DNA of 64,000 bases, taken from NCBI RefSeq assembly GCF_900112895.1, contig NZ_FONL01000008.1:48888-112887 (forward strand). Reading direction: 5' to 3'. This document shows, piece by piece, positions 15,475 through 24,099 of this stretch. The DNA comes from Succiniclasticum ruminis DSM 9236 (GTDB lineage: Bacteria > Bacillota > Negativicutes > Acidaminococcales > Acidaminococcaceae). The notes beneath the pieces are model-generated. The model ran no database searches. It was not told where the DNA came from and saw only the letters and a program-made list of their open reading frames with translations. The stretch's first letter is position 1, and the number at the start of each line of letters is the position of its first letter. Made by a program: the position numbers and the translations under genes.

Positions 15475-15951
15475 ATGTTTGGTTCTATATTTGGGAAAAA
15501 GAAAGATACGTTTGCAAGCCCGTTTACGGGAAAGCTTTGTGCCATAACGGAAACACCGGATGAAGCTTTCGCTGAAAAGATGAACGGAGATGGCTTTATG
15601 GTTCAGCCTGCTGACGGAGATGTGTTCGCGCCAGCTGACAGCACGGTGAATTTTGTTTTTGAAACGAAGCACGCTATGGGACTCAACGCAAAAGACGGAA
15701 AGGAGTACATGCTGCATATCGGCATTGATACGGTAAATCTGAAAGGCAACGGCTTCACCGTATTTGTGGAAGACGGGCAGGAAGTGAAGAAGGGCGATAA
15801 GCTGATGACGTTTGATACTGCCTATGTGAAAGCCAATGCCCCTTCGGATGTGTGCCTCTGTGTGTTTACCGATCTGCCGGAGGGCAAAGAGGTGGTACTG
15901 TTGAAAGCGGGAAATGTAAAAGCGCTGGAAGATGCGGTGGAAATTAAATGA
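15475..15951 (+). CDS. crr: PTS glucose-type EIIA component
   Basis: This 158-residue EIIA(Glc) domain starts at ATG 15475 behind GAAAGGATCAGGG; an in-frame ATG at 15448 has no ribosome site. The segments ETKHAMGL and MLHIGIDTVNLKGNGF contain the two conserved active-site histidines; the His in HIGIDTVNLKG is the one phosphorylated by HPr in the family. It is a free-standing cytoplasmic EIIA, with no EIIBC partner in the window, so it may serve another permease or act as a regulator. Its stop overlaps the next start (ATGA). Confidence 0.9.
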   Translation: MFGSIFGKKKDTFASPFTGKLCAITETPDEAFAEKMNGDGFMVQPADGDVFAPADSTVNFVFETKHAMGLNAKDGKEYMLHIGIDTVNLKGNGFTVFVEDGQEVKKGDKLMTFDTAYVKANAPSDVCLCVFTDLPEGKEVVLLKAGNVKALEDAVEIK

Positions 15952-16595
15952 AACGATACAAAGCAATTATTTTTGATTTGGATGGCACGCTGCTTGATAC
16001 GCTGACAGATCTGGCGGAGGGAACGAATTACGCGCTGCACGTCAACGGTTTTCCGGAGCGGACCCTGGATGAGATTCGCCGGTTTGTGGGCAACGGCGCG
16101 CGCAAGCTGATCGAACGGGCTGTGCCGGACGGACAGATTGAAGCTGCGCTGGAGAAGGTCCGACAGGATTTTAACGTTTACTATAAAATCCATTGTAAAG
16201 ACCATACTGGTCCGTATCCCGGTATCATGGAGATGTTACAGGAACTGGTACAACAGGGTTATTCTCTGGGCGTGGTTTCCAACAAACCGGATTTTGCGGT
16301 GCAGGATCTGATTCCCGAATACTTTCCGGATATCTTTTCTTCGATATCCGGGGAACGTCAGGGCGTTGCCAAAAAGCCTGCGCCGGACCTGATCCTGGAA
16401 GCGATGAAAAATCTGCAGGCTGACAGTTCAAATGCGGTTTATGTTGGCGATTCGGAAGTGGACATGGAAGCGGCGGCCAATGCGGGCATTCCCTGTATCA
16501 GCGTGGTCTGGGGCTTTAAGGGAAAGAAATTTTTAGAAGAACAGCAGGCGGAAATGATTATAGAGAAGCCTTCAGAAATACAGAAGTATTTATAA
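15948..16595 (+). CDS. gph: HAD-family phosphatase, phosphoglycolate phosphatase-like
   Basis: This 215-residue protein starts at ATG 15948, coupled to the EIIA gene by a four-base overlap. HAD motifs are complete: FDLDGTLLDT (residues 9-18), VVSNKP, KPAPDLI and VYVGDSEVDMEAA. The helical cap between motifs I and II is of the Gph/beta-phosphoglucomutase type. It hydrolyses small phosphate esters; 2-phosphoglycolate is the family default, not proven here. Confidence 0.85.
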   Translation: MKRYKAIIFDLDGTLLDTLTDLAEGTNYALHVNGFPERTLDEIRRFVGNGARKLIERAVPDGQIEAALEKVRQDFNVYYKIHCKDHTGPYPGIMEMLQELVQQGYSLGVVSNKPDFAVQDLIPEYFPDIFSSISGERQGVAKKPAPDLILEAMKNLQADSSNAVYVGDSEVDMEAAANAGIPCISVVWGFKGKKFLEEQQAEMIIEKPSEIQKYL

Positions 16596-16731
16596 AAGTT
16601 TTTTTATACTCTGCACATATAATAAAAAGTGTGGTAAAATAATCACTATGGCGGCAGGCCATACAGGAAACGGAGTCATTTTGTTTCCTGCATTATATAT
16701 TTGCCGGAGAGCAAAGGAGAGGGGCAGAACA

Positions 16732-17001
16732 ATGCGTATTGTTGTTACTGTAGTAGGTCAGGACAAGGTTGGCATTATTGCCAAAGTTACCAATATACTC
16801 GCCAATAATCAGGTCAACGTCCTGAATATCAACCAGAATATTATGGACGGATTCTTCAACATGGTTCTGATTGCGGATATGACGGATTCCAAAATGAGCA
16901 TTAAGACACTGAAAGAACATCTGGACAGACTGTCGAAAGAAATCGGTCTGGAGATTCGCGTGCAGAGTGAAGACATCTTCACGGCCATGCACCAGATTTA
17001 A
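16732..17001 (+). CDS. ACT-domain protein, UPF0237 family
   Basis: This 89-residue protein starts at ATG 16732 behind AAAGGAGAGGGG; the longer open frame upstream is non-coding. The entire protein is one ACT domain ([20 protein letters not shown], then [19 protein letters not shown]). ACT domains bind amino acids or other small effectors. Together with the DUF711 gene 14 bases downstream it forms a pair that is conserved in many Firmicutes, though the joint function is unknown. Confidence 0.9.
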   Translation: MRIVVTVVGQDKVGIIAKVTNILANNQVNVLNINQNIMDGFFNMVLIADMTDSKMSIKTLKEHLDRLSKEIGLEIRVQSEDIFTAMHQI

Positions 17002-17015
17002 GCGGAGGGATCGTC

Positions 17016-18380
17016 ATGTCAGTGTTAACCTTTAATGATGTGCTGGAAACCACGCAGATGATTACGCATCACAATCTGGATGTGCGTACCATCACCATGG
17101 GCATCAGCCTGCGGGATTGCGGGCATCCGGATGTGAAAGTCTGCGCGGATAAAATCTATGATAAAATTACGAAAAAAGCGGAAAAGCTGGTGCAGACCGG
17201 GGAAGATATTGAATCTGATCTGGGGGTGCCGATCATCAATAAACGCATTTCCGTAACGCCGATCTCCATGGTGGGCGAAAGCTGCGACACAGATGATTAT
17301 GTGCCCCTGGCCAAAGCACTGGACAAAGCGGCCCATGAAGTGGGGGTAAACTTTATCGGCGGCTTCAGTGCGCTGGTGGACAAAGGCTATACCAAAGGAG
17401 ACCGGAACCTGATCGCTTCCATTCCGGAAGCGCTTGCCACAACGGACGTGGTCTGTTCTTCTGTCAATGTGGGTTCAACCAAGGCCGGCATCAACATGGA
17501 CGCGGTGGCGGAGATGGGCCGCGTGGTGAAAGACACTGCGGAAAAGACGGCAGCCAGCGATGCCATCGGCTGTGCGAAGCTGGTGGTGTTCTGCAACGCG
17601 GTAAACGATAATCCCTTTATGGCCGGCGCTTTCCATGGCGTAACGGAACCGGAATCCGTTGTCAGTGTGGGCGTCAGCGGACCCGGGGTGGTAAAACATG
17701 CGCTGGAAGCCGTCCGCGGCCAGGATATCGGCACGGTGGCGGAAGTAATCAAACGTACGGCATTCAAAATTACCCGGGTAGGACAGCTGGTGGCCCAGGA
17801 AGCAGCGAAACGGCTGAACACACAGTTCGGTATCATCGACCTGTCGCTGGCACCCACACCGGCTGTCGGCGACTCGGTAGCGCACATTTTAGAAGAAATC
17901 GGTCTGGAAAGCTGCGGCGGTCCCGGTACCACGGCAACCCTTGCTATGCTGAATGACGCGGTGAAAAAGGGCGGGCTGATGGCGTCCAGTTATGTGGGCG
18001 GCCTGTCCGGCGCCTTTATTCCCGTCAGCGAGGACGCAGGCATGATTGCGGCGGTAGAACGCGGCAGCCTGTGCCTGGAAAAACTGGAAGCCATGACCTG
18101 CGTCTGCTCCGTTGGTCTGGACATGATCGCCATTCCCGGCGATACTACGGCAGAAACCATTGCGGCCATTATTGCGGACGAATCTGCCATCGGCATGATC
18201 AACAACAAGACTACGGCAGTGCGCGTCATCCCCGTTCCGGGTAAAGGCGTGGGCGATAAAGTTGAATTCGGAGGTCTTTTGGGACATGCACCTATTATGG
18301 CAGTCAGCAAATTTAAGGCAGACACCTTTATTGCCAGAGGAGGCCGTATTCCGGCTCCGGTGCGCAGCCTGACGAACTGA
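17016..18380 (+). CDS. PFL-like DUF711 (UPF0210) protein
   Basis: This 454-residue protein starts at ATG 17016 after GCGGAGGG. Length and sequence ([20 protein letters not shown] at the start, [14 protein letters not shown], and a C-terminal [20 protein letters not shown]) match UPF0210. The family has a fold related to pyruvate formate-lyase but lacks the usual glycyl-radical context here. It follows the ACT-domain gene, which probably senses its ligand. A terminator at 18388-18423 ends the pair. Confidence 0.9.
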   Translation: MSVLTFNDVLETTQMITHHNLDVRTITMGISLRDCGHPDVKVCADKIYDKITKKAEKLVQTGEDIESDLGVPIINKRISVTPISMVGESCDTDDYVPLAKALDKAAHEVGVNFIGGFSALVDKGYTKGDRNLIASIPEALATTDVVCSSVNVGSTKAGINMDAVAEMGRVVKDTAEKTAASDAIGCAKLVVFCNAVNDNPFMAGAFHGVTEPESVVSVGVSGPGVVKHALEAVRGQDIGTVAEVIKRTAFKITRVGQLVAQEAAKRLNTQFGIIDLSLAPTPAVGDSVAHILEEIGLESCGGPGTTATLAMLNDAVKKGGLMASSYVGGLSGAFIPVSEDAGMIAAVERGSLCLEKLEAMTCVCSVGLDMIAIPGDTTAETIAAIIADESAIGMINNKTTAVRVIPVPGKGVGDKVEFGGLLGHAPIMAVSKFKADTFIARGGRIPAPVRSLTN

Positions 18381-18387
18381 TAAGACG

Positions 18388-18423
18388 AAGCAGCTCTTGG
18401 TCTGTACTGAGGGCTGCTTTTTT
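18388..18423 (+). terminator. Rho-independent terminator
   Basis: AAGCAGCTCT and the complementary AGGGCTGCTT flank a 13-base loop and run into TTTTTT. Confidence 0.75.
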
Positions 18424-18440
18424 ACAAAGAGGTACATGAA

Positions 18441-19094
18441 ATGCGTAAAAAAGACAAACAGGAAATCATTGCCGCACTGGAAGAACGGTACAACGGAACC
18501 GGTACGGCGCTGCATTACAATTCCCCCTTTGAATTGCTGTGTGCCGTCATCATGTCGGCCCAATGTACGGACGAACGGATCAACAAGATTACAGCACGTA
18601 TTTTTCCTCGGCTGAACACACCGGAAAAGATGGGGGCGCTGACGCAGGAACAGCTGGAAGAAGAAATCCGTGACTGCGGCCTGTATCGGGCTAAAGCCAA
18701 AAACCTGCTGGGCATGTGCCACATGCTGACAGAAGAATTCGGCGGCGTGATTCCCAAGGATATTCCGACCCTGATGAAACTGCCGGGAGTGGGGCGAAAG
18801 ACTGCCGACGTAATTGCCAGCGTTGTTTACAAGGTTCCGGCTATTGCAGTGGATACTCATGTGTTCCGCACTTCCCACCGTCTGGGGCTGTCGGAAGCAA
18901 AAACACCGGAAGCCACGGAACTGGATCTGCAGAAACTGATTCCCAAAAAGAAATGGGCGGACGCCCATCACTGGTTCATCTGGCACGGACGTCTCACCTG
19001 CAAAGCACGCAAACCGTTGTGTGATGAGTGCGTATGCCTGCAGCTGTGTCCGTTTAAAGAAAAGAATCTGATAAACAAAGAAGATAAAAAGTAA
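18441..19094 (+). CDS. nth: Endonuclease III
   Basis: This 217-residue DNA glycosylase/AP-lyase of base-excision repair starts at ATG 18441. The helix-hairpin-helix LPGVGRKTADVIASVVY contains the catalytic Lys, and AVDTHVFRTSHRLGL contains the catalytic Asp. The C-terminal iron-sulfur loop has the four cysteines in the spacing C-x6-C-x2-C-x5-C. Length is typical. It sits directly in front of a RecQ-type helicase, so the two may form a repair operon. Confidence 0.95.
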   Translation: MRKKDKQEIIAALEERYNGTGTALHYNSPFELLCAVIMSAQCTDERINKITARIFPRLNTPEKMGALTQEQLEEEIRDCGLYRAKAKNLLGMCHMLTEEFGGVIPKDIPTLMKLPGVGRKTADVIASVVYKVPAIAVDTHVFRTSHRLGLSEAKTPEATELDLQKLIPKKKWADAHHWFIWHGRLTCKARKPLCDECVCLQLCPFKEKNLINKEDKK

Positions 19095-19117
19095 TATACA
19101 ATACAGGGGGTGCTTAT

Positions 19118-20350
19118 TTGCAACCAGAAACAATTTTAAAAGAATGGTTCGGTTATGACAGCTTCCGGTCCGGACAGCGGGAGGTGGTGGATACGATTCT
19201 CAGCGGCAGGGATTGTCTGGCCATCTTGCCAACCGGCGCGGGAAAATCCGTCTGTTTCCAGATACCCGCCCTGATGCAGACCGGACTGACCTATGTTATT
19301 TCACCTCTCATTTCCCTGATGGAAGACCAGGTGGCCCATCTGCAGCAGAACAACATTCCGGCCGTCTGTATCAACAGCGGTATGAGTAAGCATACTTATA
19401 ATGAAATCATGTATGATATTCATACCGGTGTTTATAAACTGGTTTACCTTTCACCGGAACGGCTGCAGAATGAACGGTTTATCCGCTTTGCCTTAAAGAA
19501 TCCGCCGGATTTCGTGGTAGTGGATGAAGCCCATTGCGTATCCCAGTGGGGACATGATTTCCGGCCATCGTACCTGCAAATACGGGAGTTTGTTGAACAA
19601 CTGCCAAAGCGGCCTTTGTATGCCGCCTTTACCGCCACGGCTACGCCCGCGGTGCGGCAGGATATAATCAGCAGCCTGGGGCTTGCGGATCCGGCGGTGA
19701 TCCTCCGCAGCTTTGACCGCCCCAATCTGTTTTTTGCCAAAAAATCCCCTGCAGATAAAGACAGGGCGCTGCTGGATGAATTGGAGAAAGTAAAAGGAAA
19801 AAGCGGCATCGTGTACTGTTCTACCCATCATCATGTGGAACGGTGTTTCCGGTTACTGCGGCAGCACGGATACAGCGCTGCCCGCTATCATGCCGGATTG
19901 TCTGTGGGAGAACGGACGGTAACACAGGCTGCCTTTATAAACGGTCAGATGCAGATTATTGTTGCCACCAGCGCGTTTGGCATGGGTGTTGACAAGTCCG
20001 ATATTTCTTTCGTCATCAATTACAATATGCCCCAGAGCCTGGAAGAGTATTATCAGGAAGCGGGGAGGGCGGGCCGTAACGGGGCGGATGCGCGCTGCAC
20101 CCTGTTCTGCAGCGGTGAAGACCTGCGAATCGGTAAAGCTCTGGCGCAGCAGCAGGAAAAACCGGAAGGGGCGTTGCAGCTCCTCGCGGCCATGTGGGAT
20201 TACTGTCATCATGACGGATGCCTGCGTAACTATATTTTGCGCTATTTTGGGGAAACGCGCATGGAAAACTGCGGAAAGTGCAGTTACTGCTGTACATCAG
20301 GCTGGTGGAAACAGTTCACAGATTTTTTCCGAAATGATCCGGATTATTGA
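19118..20350 (+). CDS. Short RecQ-family DNA helicase
   Basis: This 410-residue ATP-dependent helicase starts at TTG 19118 behind ACAGGGGG. Motifs are complete: FRSGQREVVD (motif 0), LPTGAGKSVCF (Walker A), VVDEAHCVSQWGHDFRP (DEAH and aromatic loop), FTATATP, and QEAGRAGRNG (motif VI). The zinc-binding domain follows with CLRNYILRYFGE and CGKCSYCC. The protein ends about 20 residues later, so the winged-helix and HRDC domains of full-length RecQ (about 600 residues) are missing. Comparable short forms exist in Firmicutes and are presumably functional. Confidence 0.9.
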   Translation: MQPETILKEWFGYDSFRSGQREVVDTILSGRDCLAILPTGAGKSVCFQIPALMQTGLTYVISPLISLMEDQVAHLQQNNIPAVCINSGMSKHTYNEIMYDIHTGVYKLVYLSPERLQNERFIRFALKNPPDFVVVDEAHCVSQWGHDFRPSYLQIREFVEQLPKRPLYAAFTATATPAVRQDIISSLGLADPAVILRSFDRPNLFFAKKSPADKDRALLDELEKVKGKSGIVYCSTHHHVERCFRLLRQHGYSAARYHAGLSVGERTVTQAAFINGQMQIIVATSAFGMGVDKSDISFVINYNMPQSLEEYYQEAGRAGRNGADARCTLFCSGEDLRIGKALAQQQEKPEGALQLLAAMWDYCHHDGCLRNYILRYFGETRMENCGKCSYCCTSGWWKQFTDFFRNDPDY

Positions 20351-20533
20351 ACGCCTTTTAGCAGGAAAAATGTTTTCGGCAGAGAATAACATAATTGGTG
20401 GAGGTTTTGTAATCTTATTGAGTCATTGTTCCGATATTTCCATATCATTCAGGCAAGGTGCTGGCTTGTCGCAGGAGAGTTAATTGGGAATCCGATTTTA
20501 TAAACGTTGTGTGCTGTTCAGGAGGTTGTTTTT

Positions 20534-22141
20534 ATGAAGCTGACTTTTTTAGGCGCGGCCCGGACTGTAACAGGATCCTGTTATTTGCTGGAAGCAAACG
20601 GAAAGAAGATGCTGGTGGACTGCGGTATGTTCCAGGGTTCCAAATCTGTCAAAGACTTTAATGAAAAACCCTTTGCCTTCAACCCGGGAGAAATTGACGC
20701 TATGGTCCTGACACACGCGCACGTGGATCACAGCGGTCTGATCCCCCGTCTTGTGAAAGAGGGTTTTAAAGGCCGTGTTCACTGCACAAAATCCACGCAG
20801 CAGCTGTGTACGATCCTGTTACCCGACAGCGCCCATATCCAGGAATCCGATGCGGAATATGCCAACCGTAAAGGCCTGCGGGCAGGAAAATCCCAGGTGC
20901 TTCCGCTGTTTACGGTAGACGATGCCTATACGGCGCTGCAGTCTTTTTACGTTCATAATTTCGAGGAACCTTTTGAAGTGATTCCGGGTGTAACGGCAAA
21001 GCTCCGGGTTGCGGGTCATATCCTGGGCAGCGCGGTGGTACGCCTGGAAATAGAGGAAAACGGGAAAAAGACGACCATGATTTTTAGCGGTGACGTGGGG
21101 CAGCCGAAGCAGCCAATCGTGGAAGATCCTTCTATCCTGAAAGGCGCGGACTTTATTGTAACGGAATCCACGTACGGGAATCGGAAGCATAAAGAGTATG
21201 ATAAGGAAGCGGAACTGGCTAAAATTATCAATGAAACCGTAGAACGGGGAGGCAATGTAGTCATTCCTGCCTTTGCGGTGGGGCGTACCCAGGTCCTGCT
21301 GTATTATTTCCAGAAGCTGACGCAGGAAGGTAAAATTCCGGATGTGCCAATTTATGTTGACAGCCCGCTGGCTACCAAGGCAACAGGGATCACGCTGGCA
21401 AATAAAGAAGAGTATGATGCGGAGACCCGGGCGCTGGTGGAATTCCAGGGAGACCGGCTGTTTGCCATGAAAAATGTGCATTTTACGCCGACGGCGGAAG
21501 AGTCGCGCATGATTAATGGCATGGAAGGTCCGAAGATTATTTTGTCTGCCAGCGGCATGGCGGATGCAGGCCGTATTCTGCATCATCTGAAGCATAACCT
21601 TTGGCGTCCGGAATGTTCTGTGGTCTTTGCCGGCTATCAGGCGGAAGGAACCATGGGCCGGAATCTGATTGACGGCGTAAAAAAAGTTAAAATTATGGGC
21701 GAGACCATCCATGTTGCTGCACAAATAGTCAATATGACAGGCTTTTCTGCCCACGCCGATAAAGACCAGCTCATAGAATGGTACAAGAAAATGCCGCAGA
21801 AACCCAAAATTTTCTTCGTGACCCACGGTGAATTTGACGCCGCCTCGGAATTGTCCAAAGCCCTTCAGATGCAGATGGGAACGGCAACCTATATTCCCAA
21901 GTTTGGAGACAGCATTGTCATAGACGGTACGGATTATGTGATTGAAGCGGCGCCTGAGGTTGAGACGACTCCGGAAGTGGCGGAACTGCAGGACTCGATT
22001 TCCGCCGTGGAACGGAATTATATGCAGTATCGTAACAAGATTGAGCAGATTGCTCTCCGGGACAGCGCCAAAGCGGATCAGTTGCGGAAGAAGCTGGAAA
22101 AGGTCCGCCGTTATATGGACGATATGCTGGGGAACATTTGA
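20534..22141 (+). CDS. Beta-CASP metallo-beta-lactamase-fold hydrolase
   Basis: This 535-residue protein starts at ATG 20534 directly behind AGGAGG. It carries the MBL motif HAHVDHSG (about residue 63), the beta-CASP insertion with VTESTYGNRKH, PAFAVGRTQ and LSASGMADAGRI, and the C-terminal GFSAHADKDQL and FVTHGE. This is the RNA-processing type (CPSF73/YsgA-like) that binds two zinc ions. The last 60 residues form a charged helical tail (IEQIALRDSAKADQLRKKLEK). It stands alone between recQ and the T-box operon. Its RNA substrate cannot be read from sequence. Confidence 0.9.
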   Translation: MKLTFLGAARTVTGSCYLLEANGKKMLVDCGMFQGSKSVKDFNEKPFAFNPGEIDAMVLTHAHVDHSGLIPRLVKEGFKGRVHCTKSTQQLCTILLPDSAHIQESDAEYANRKGLRAGKSQVLPLFTVDDAYTALQSFYVHNFEEPFEVIPGVTAKLRVAGHILGSAVVRLEIEENGKKTTMIFSGDVGQPKQPIVEDPSILKGADFIVTESTYGNRKHKEYDKEAELAKIINETVERGGNVVIPAFAVGRTQVLLYYFQKLTQEGKIPDVPIYVDSPLATKATGITLANKEEYDAETRALVEFQGDRLFAMKNVHFTPTAEESRMINGMEGPKIILSASGMADAGRILHHLKHNLWRPECSVVFAGYQAEGTMGRNLIDGVKKVKIMGETIHVAAQIVNMTGFSAHADKDQLIEWYKKMPQKPKIFFVTHGEFDAASELSKALQMQMGTATYIPKFGDSIVIDGTDYVIEAAPEVETTPEVAELQDSISAVERNYMQYRNKIEQIALRDSAKADQLRKKLEKVRRYMDDMLGNI

Positions 22142-22203
22142 TTTTTCGTTGCAAAGTATTGATGTTTCATACATTAAATGTAAACAAAATGTGAAAAAAG
22201 TGA

Positions 22204-22232
22204 TTGACATTTAAAAACCGCCTTGCTATACT
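22204..22232 (+). promoter_or_regulatory. Strong promoter of the T-box operon
   Basis: TTGACA (22204-22209) and TATACT (22227-22232) are separated by 17 bases. The expected start near 22239 lies just upstream of T-box stem I. Confidence 0.85.
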
Positions 22233-22238
22233 TGACTT

Positions 22239-22468
22239 AATTTCAAACAGAAGTTATGAACAGGAATGGTTCTGATTGCGGACTGCAGAGAGCCGGCGGC
22301 TGGTGCAAGCCGGTGGAAGCGTTGAAACCTCTCACCTGGGAACTCTTTATCTGAAAGGTTAAGGCTTTAGGATAAAGCGCTGCGGCGGCGTTACAGGCCA
22401 GGAGTATAATGTAGGGTGGTACCGCGTTAATAACGCCCCTGCCGGAATTTTCCGACAGGGGCTTTTTA
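22239..22468 (+). promoter_or_regulatory. T-box leader, probably leucine-specific
   Basis: The leader has stem I with K-turn-like bases (AGTT 22252/AACT 22341, CAGG 22261/CCTG 22335), an AGAGAG motif at 22287 and the conserved T-box AGGGTGGTACCGCG at 22413-22426. A terminator stem (GCCCCTG...CAGGGGC) and T run follow. The specifier loop lies between CAGG/CCTG and GGTT/AACC. Its 3' strand is T-CTC-A, so the codon is best read as CUC (Leu, 22331-22333) followed by the usual purine. The bulge UGGU would pair with a tRNA ending ACCA, which fits tRNA-Leu and argues against tRNA-Ser. Uncharged tRNA should switch on the TRAP genes. Confidence 0.88.
22434..22467 (+). terminator. T-box regulated terminator
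   Basis: GCCCCTGCCGGAA and TTCCGACAGGGGC form a 13-position stem with a single C/A mismatch, followed by TTTTT. It competes with the antiterminator containing 22413-22426. Confidence 0.9.
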
Positions 22469-22506
22469 TTTTAAATTTTATTCAAATGAGGAGTGGAGGA
22501 GAAATT

Positions 22507-23538
22507 ATGAAATCTGTAAAATGGTTTAAAGCGGCGGCAGTAGCGACATTGGCATTGGCGACGATCTGCATGGCAGGCTGCGGCGGTGGCGGCGATAAAA
22601 AAGCGGCTGCTCCGGCGGCAGGCAAAAAAGTGGAATATAAATTGGCTTACGCGTTACCGGCCAATCATCCGCTGGCTAAAGGCGTAGAAAGCTTTATCGC
22701 GAAAGTTAAGGATAAAACCAAAGGCGAAGTAGTAATTACCTCTTTCCCGGCAGGCCAGCTGTACAATGATAAAACCATGAACGACGCCATCATGACCGGC
22801 GGCGTGGATATGGGCCTGAACACGGTGGGCCGTTGGGCAACCATCATTCCGGCTATGGAAGTGTTTGACGTTCCGTTCGTATTCCCCGGGTACGAGAAAG
22901 TTGATACCGCGATCGACGGCGGCATGGGCAAGATTCTGGAAGAAGAACTTGCCAAAAAACATGTTAAAGTTGTTTACTGGGCCGACTATGGCTTCGTTCA
23001 GTATGCCAACAATAAGAGACCCATCAAAAAACCGGAAGATTTTAAAGGCCTGAAGATCCGCGGTTACAGCGAACTGGCTTCCGAAACCATTAAAGCCCTG
23101 GGCGCTTCCCCGGTAACCATGGGCGCCGGCGAAGTTTACATGGCCCTGCAGCGCGGCACCATTGACGGACAGTCTTCCGGCACTTCCGCTATGCGCGACC
23201 GCAAGATGTATGAAGTTACCAAATATCTGACCATTACCAACCATGCTTCTCCGGAATTCATTGTAGCCATGAATGACAAATCCTTTGCCAAGATGAGCGA
23301 ACCGCAGCAGAAAGCTTTCATGGAAGCGGCCAGGGAAGTCCGTGATACCCTGCGCAAGAATGCCAAGGCAGAAGACCTGAAGGGCCTGGAAGACCTGAAA
23401 GCCAAAGGTATGGAAGTGTATGTAGTTCCTGAAAGCGAAATCAAAAACTGGCAGGCAGCTACCAAGCCGGTCTGGGATATCTTCACGAAACACGCCGGCG
23501 AACAGGGCAAAAAGATTCTGGATCTGTGCACGAAATAA
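22507..23538 (+). CDS. dctP: TRAP transporter substrate-binding lipoprotein
   Basis: This 343-residue DctP-family protein starts at ATG 22507 behind GGAGTGGAGGAG. It begins with a lipoprotein signal (basic start, hydrophobic core, lipobox MAGC at about residues 23-26), so it is anchored on the outside of the cytoplasmic membrane. Family features include LAYALPANHPLAKGVE, the FPAGQLYNDKTMNDAIMTGGVDM stretch and GEVYMALQRGTIDGQSSG. It captures an organic acid for the DctQM channel encoded next. Control by a Leu T-box suggests the ligand is tied to leucine supply, such as a branched-chain 2-oxo acid; this is inference. Confidence 0.93.
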   Translation: MKSVKWFKAAAVATLALATICMAGCGGGGDKKAAAPAAGKKVEYKLAYALPANHPLAKGVESFIAKVKDKTKGEVVITSFPAGQLYNDKTMNDAIMTGGVDMGLNTVGRWATIIPAMEVFDVPFVFPGYEKVDTAIDGGMGKILEEELAKKHVKVVYWADYGFVQYANNKRPIKKPEDFKGLKIRGYSELASETIKALGASPVTMGAGEVYMALQRGTIDGQSSGTSAMRDRKMYEVTKYLTITNHASPEFIVAMNDKSFAKMSEPQQKAFMEAAREVRDTLRKNAKAEDLKGLEDLKAKGMEVYVVPESEIKNWQAATKPVWDIFTKHAGEQGKKILDLCTK

Positions 23539-23556
23539 CTGTTGTGGGAGACTGTC

Positions 23557-24099
23557 GTGAAAAGTTTTTTAGCTGTTTACAGAAAATTTTTAATGGGACT
23601 GACCCGCGTGGTAGGCATCATTGCCGGCCTGCTGCTGTTTATTCCCGCGTTTTCTGTCGTATATGAAGTTATTATGAGGGGAATGTTCAACAGCCCTACA
23701 GAGTGGGTAGTGGAGATTTCTACTTACTGTGTGACCATTGCCGGTTTTTTTGGCATGGCAGTGACCTTTGTGGCCCATAAACATATAAAGGTGGACATTC
23801 TGCTCTCCCATTTGAGCAAACGCACCAATGAGATTCTGAAAGTCGTCACGTCTTTCATCGGCATGGTGTTCTGCGGCATCGTTACCGTCTATTCCATCGG
23901 AATGGTGGCAATGACGCTTGAGCATGGCATGATTGCCCCTACCACATTGCGCACTCCGCTGTGGATTCCGCAGGCCTCGCTGCCCATCGGCTTCGGCCTG
24001 ATGTTCCTGCATTTTATCCGGACGTTCCTGGAAAACCTGATCATGCTGGGAGACCCGGACTATGATCCGGCCGCGGCGGCAGGGGAGGTGGCAAAATGA
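23557..24099 (+). CDS. dctQ: TRAP transporter small membrane subunit
   Basis: This 180-residue DctQ-family protein is read from GTG 23557 with TGGGAG seven bases upstream; a TTG at 23542 is in frame but has no site. Four hydrophobic segments are visible, with the family motif FMAVTFVAHKHIKVDIL in slightly altered form (GMAVTFVAHKHIKVDIL) in the middle. It overlaps dctM by four bases (ATGA). It joins the large channel subunit in the sodium-driven transporter. Confidence 0.92.
   Translation: MKSFLAVYRKFLMGLTRVVGIIAGLLLFIPAFSVVYEVIMRGMFNSPTEWVVEISTYCVTIAGFFGMAVTFVAHKHIKVDILLSHLSKRTNEILKVVTSFIGMVFCGIVTVYSIGMVAMTLEHGMIAPTTLRTPLWIPQASLPIGFGLMFLHFIRTFLENLIMLGDPDYDPAAAAGEVAK

Noticed and set aside
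17889..19133. Long minus-strand frame opposite DUF711 and nth
   Set aside because: It is a shadow of two well-recognised plus-strand genes, and its translation has no family features.
20819..22210. 463-codon minus-strand frame
   Set aside because: It is a shadow of the beta-CASP gene, whose motifs are complete on the plus strand.
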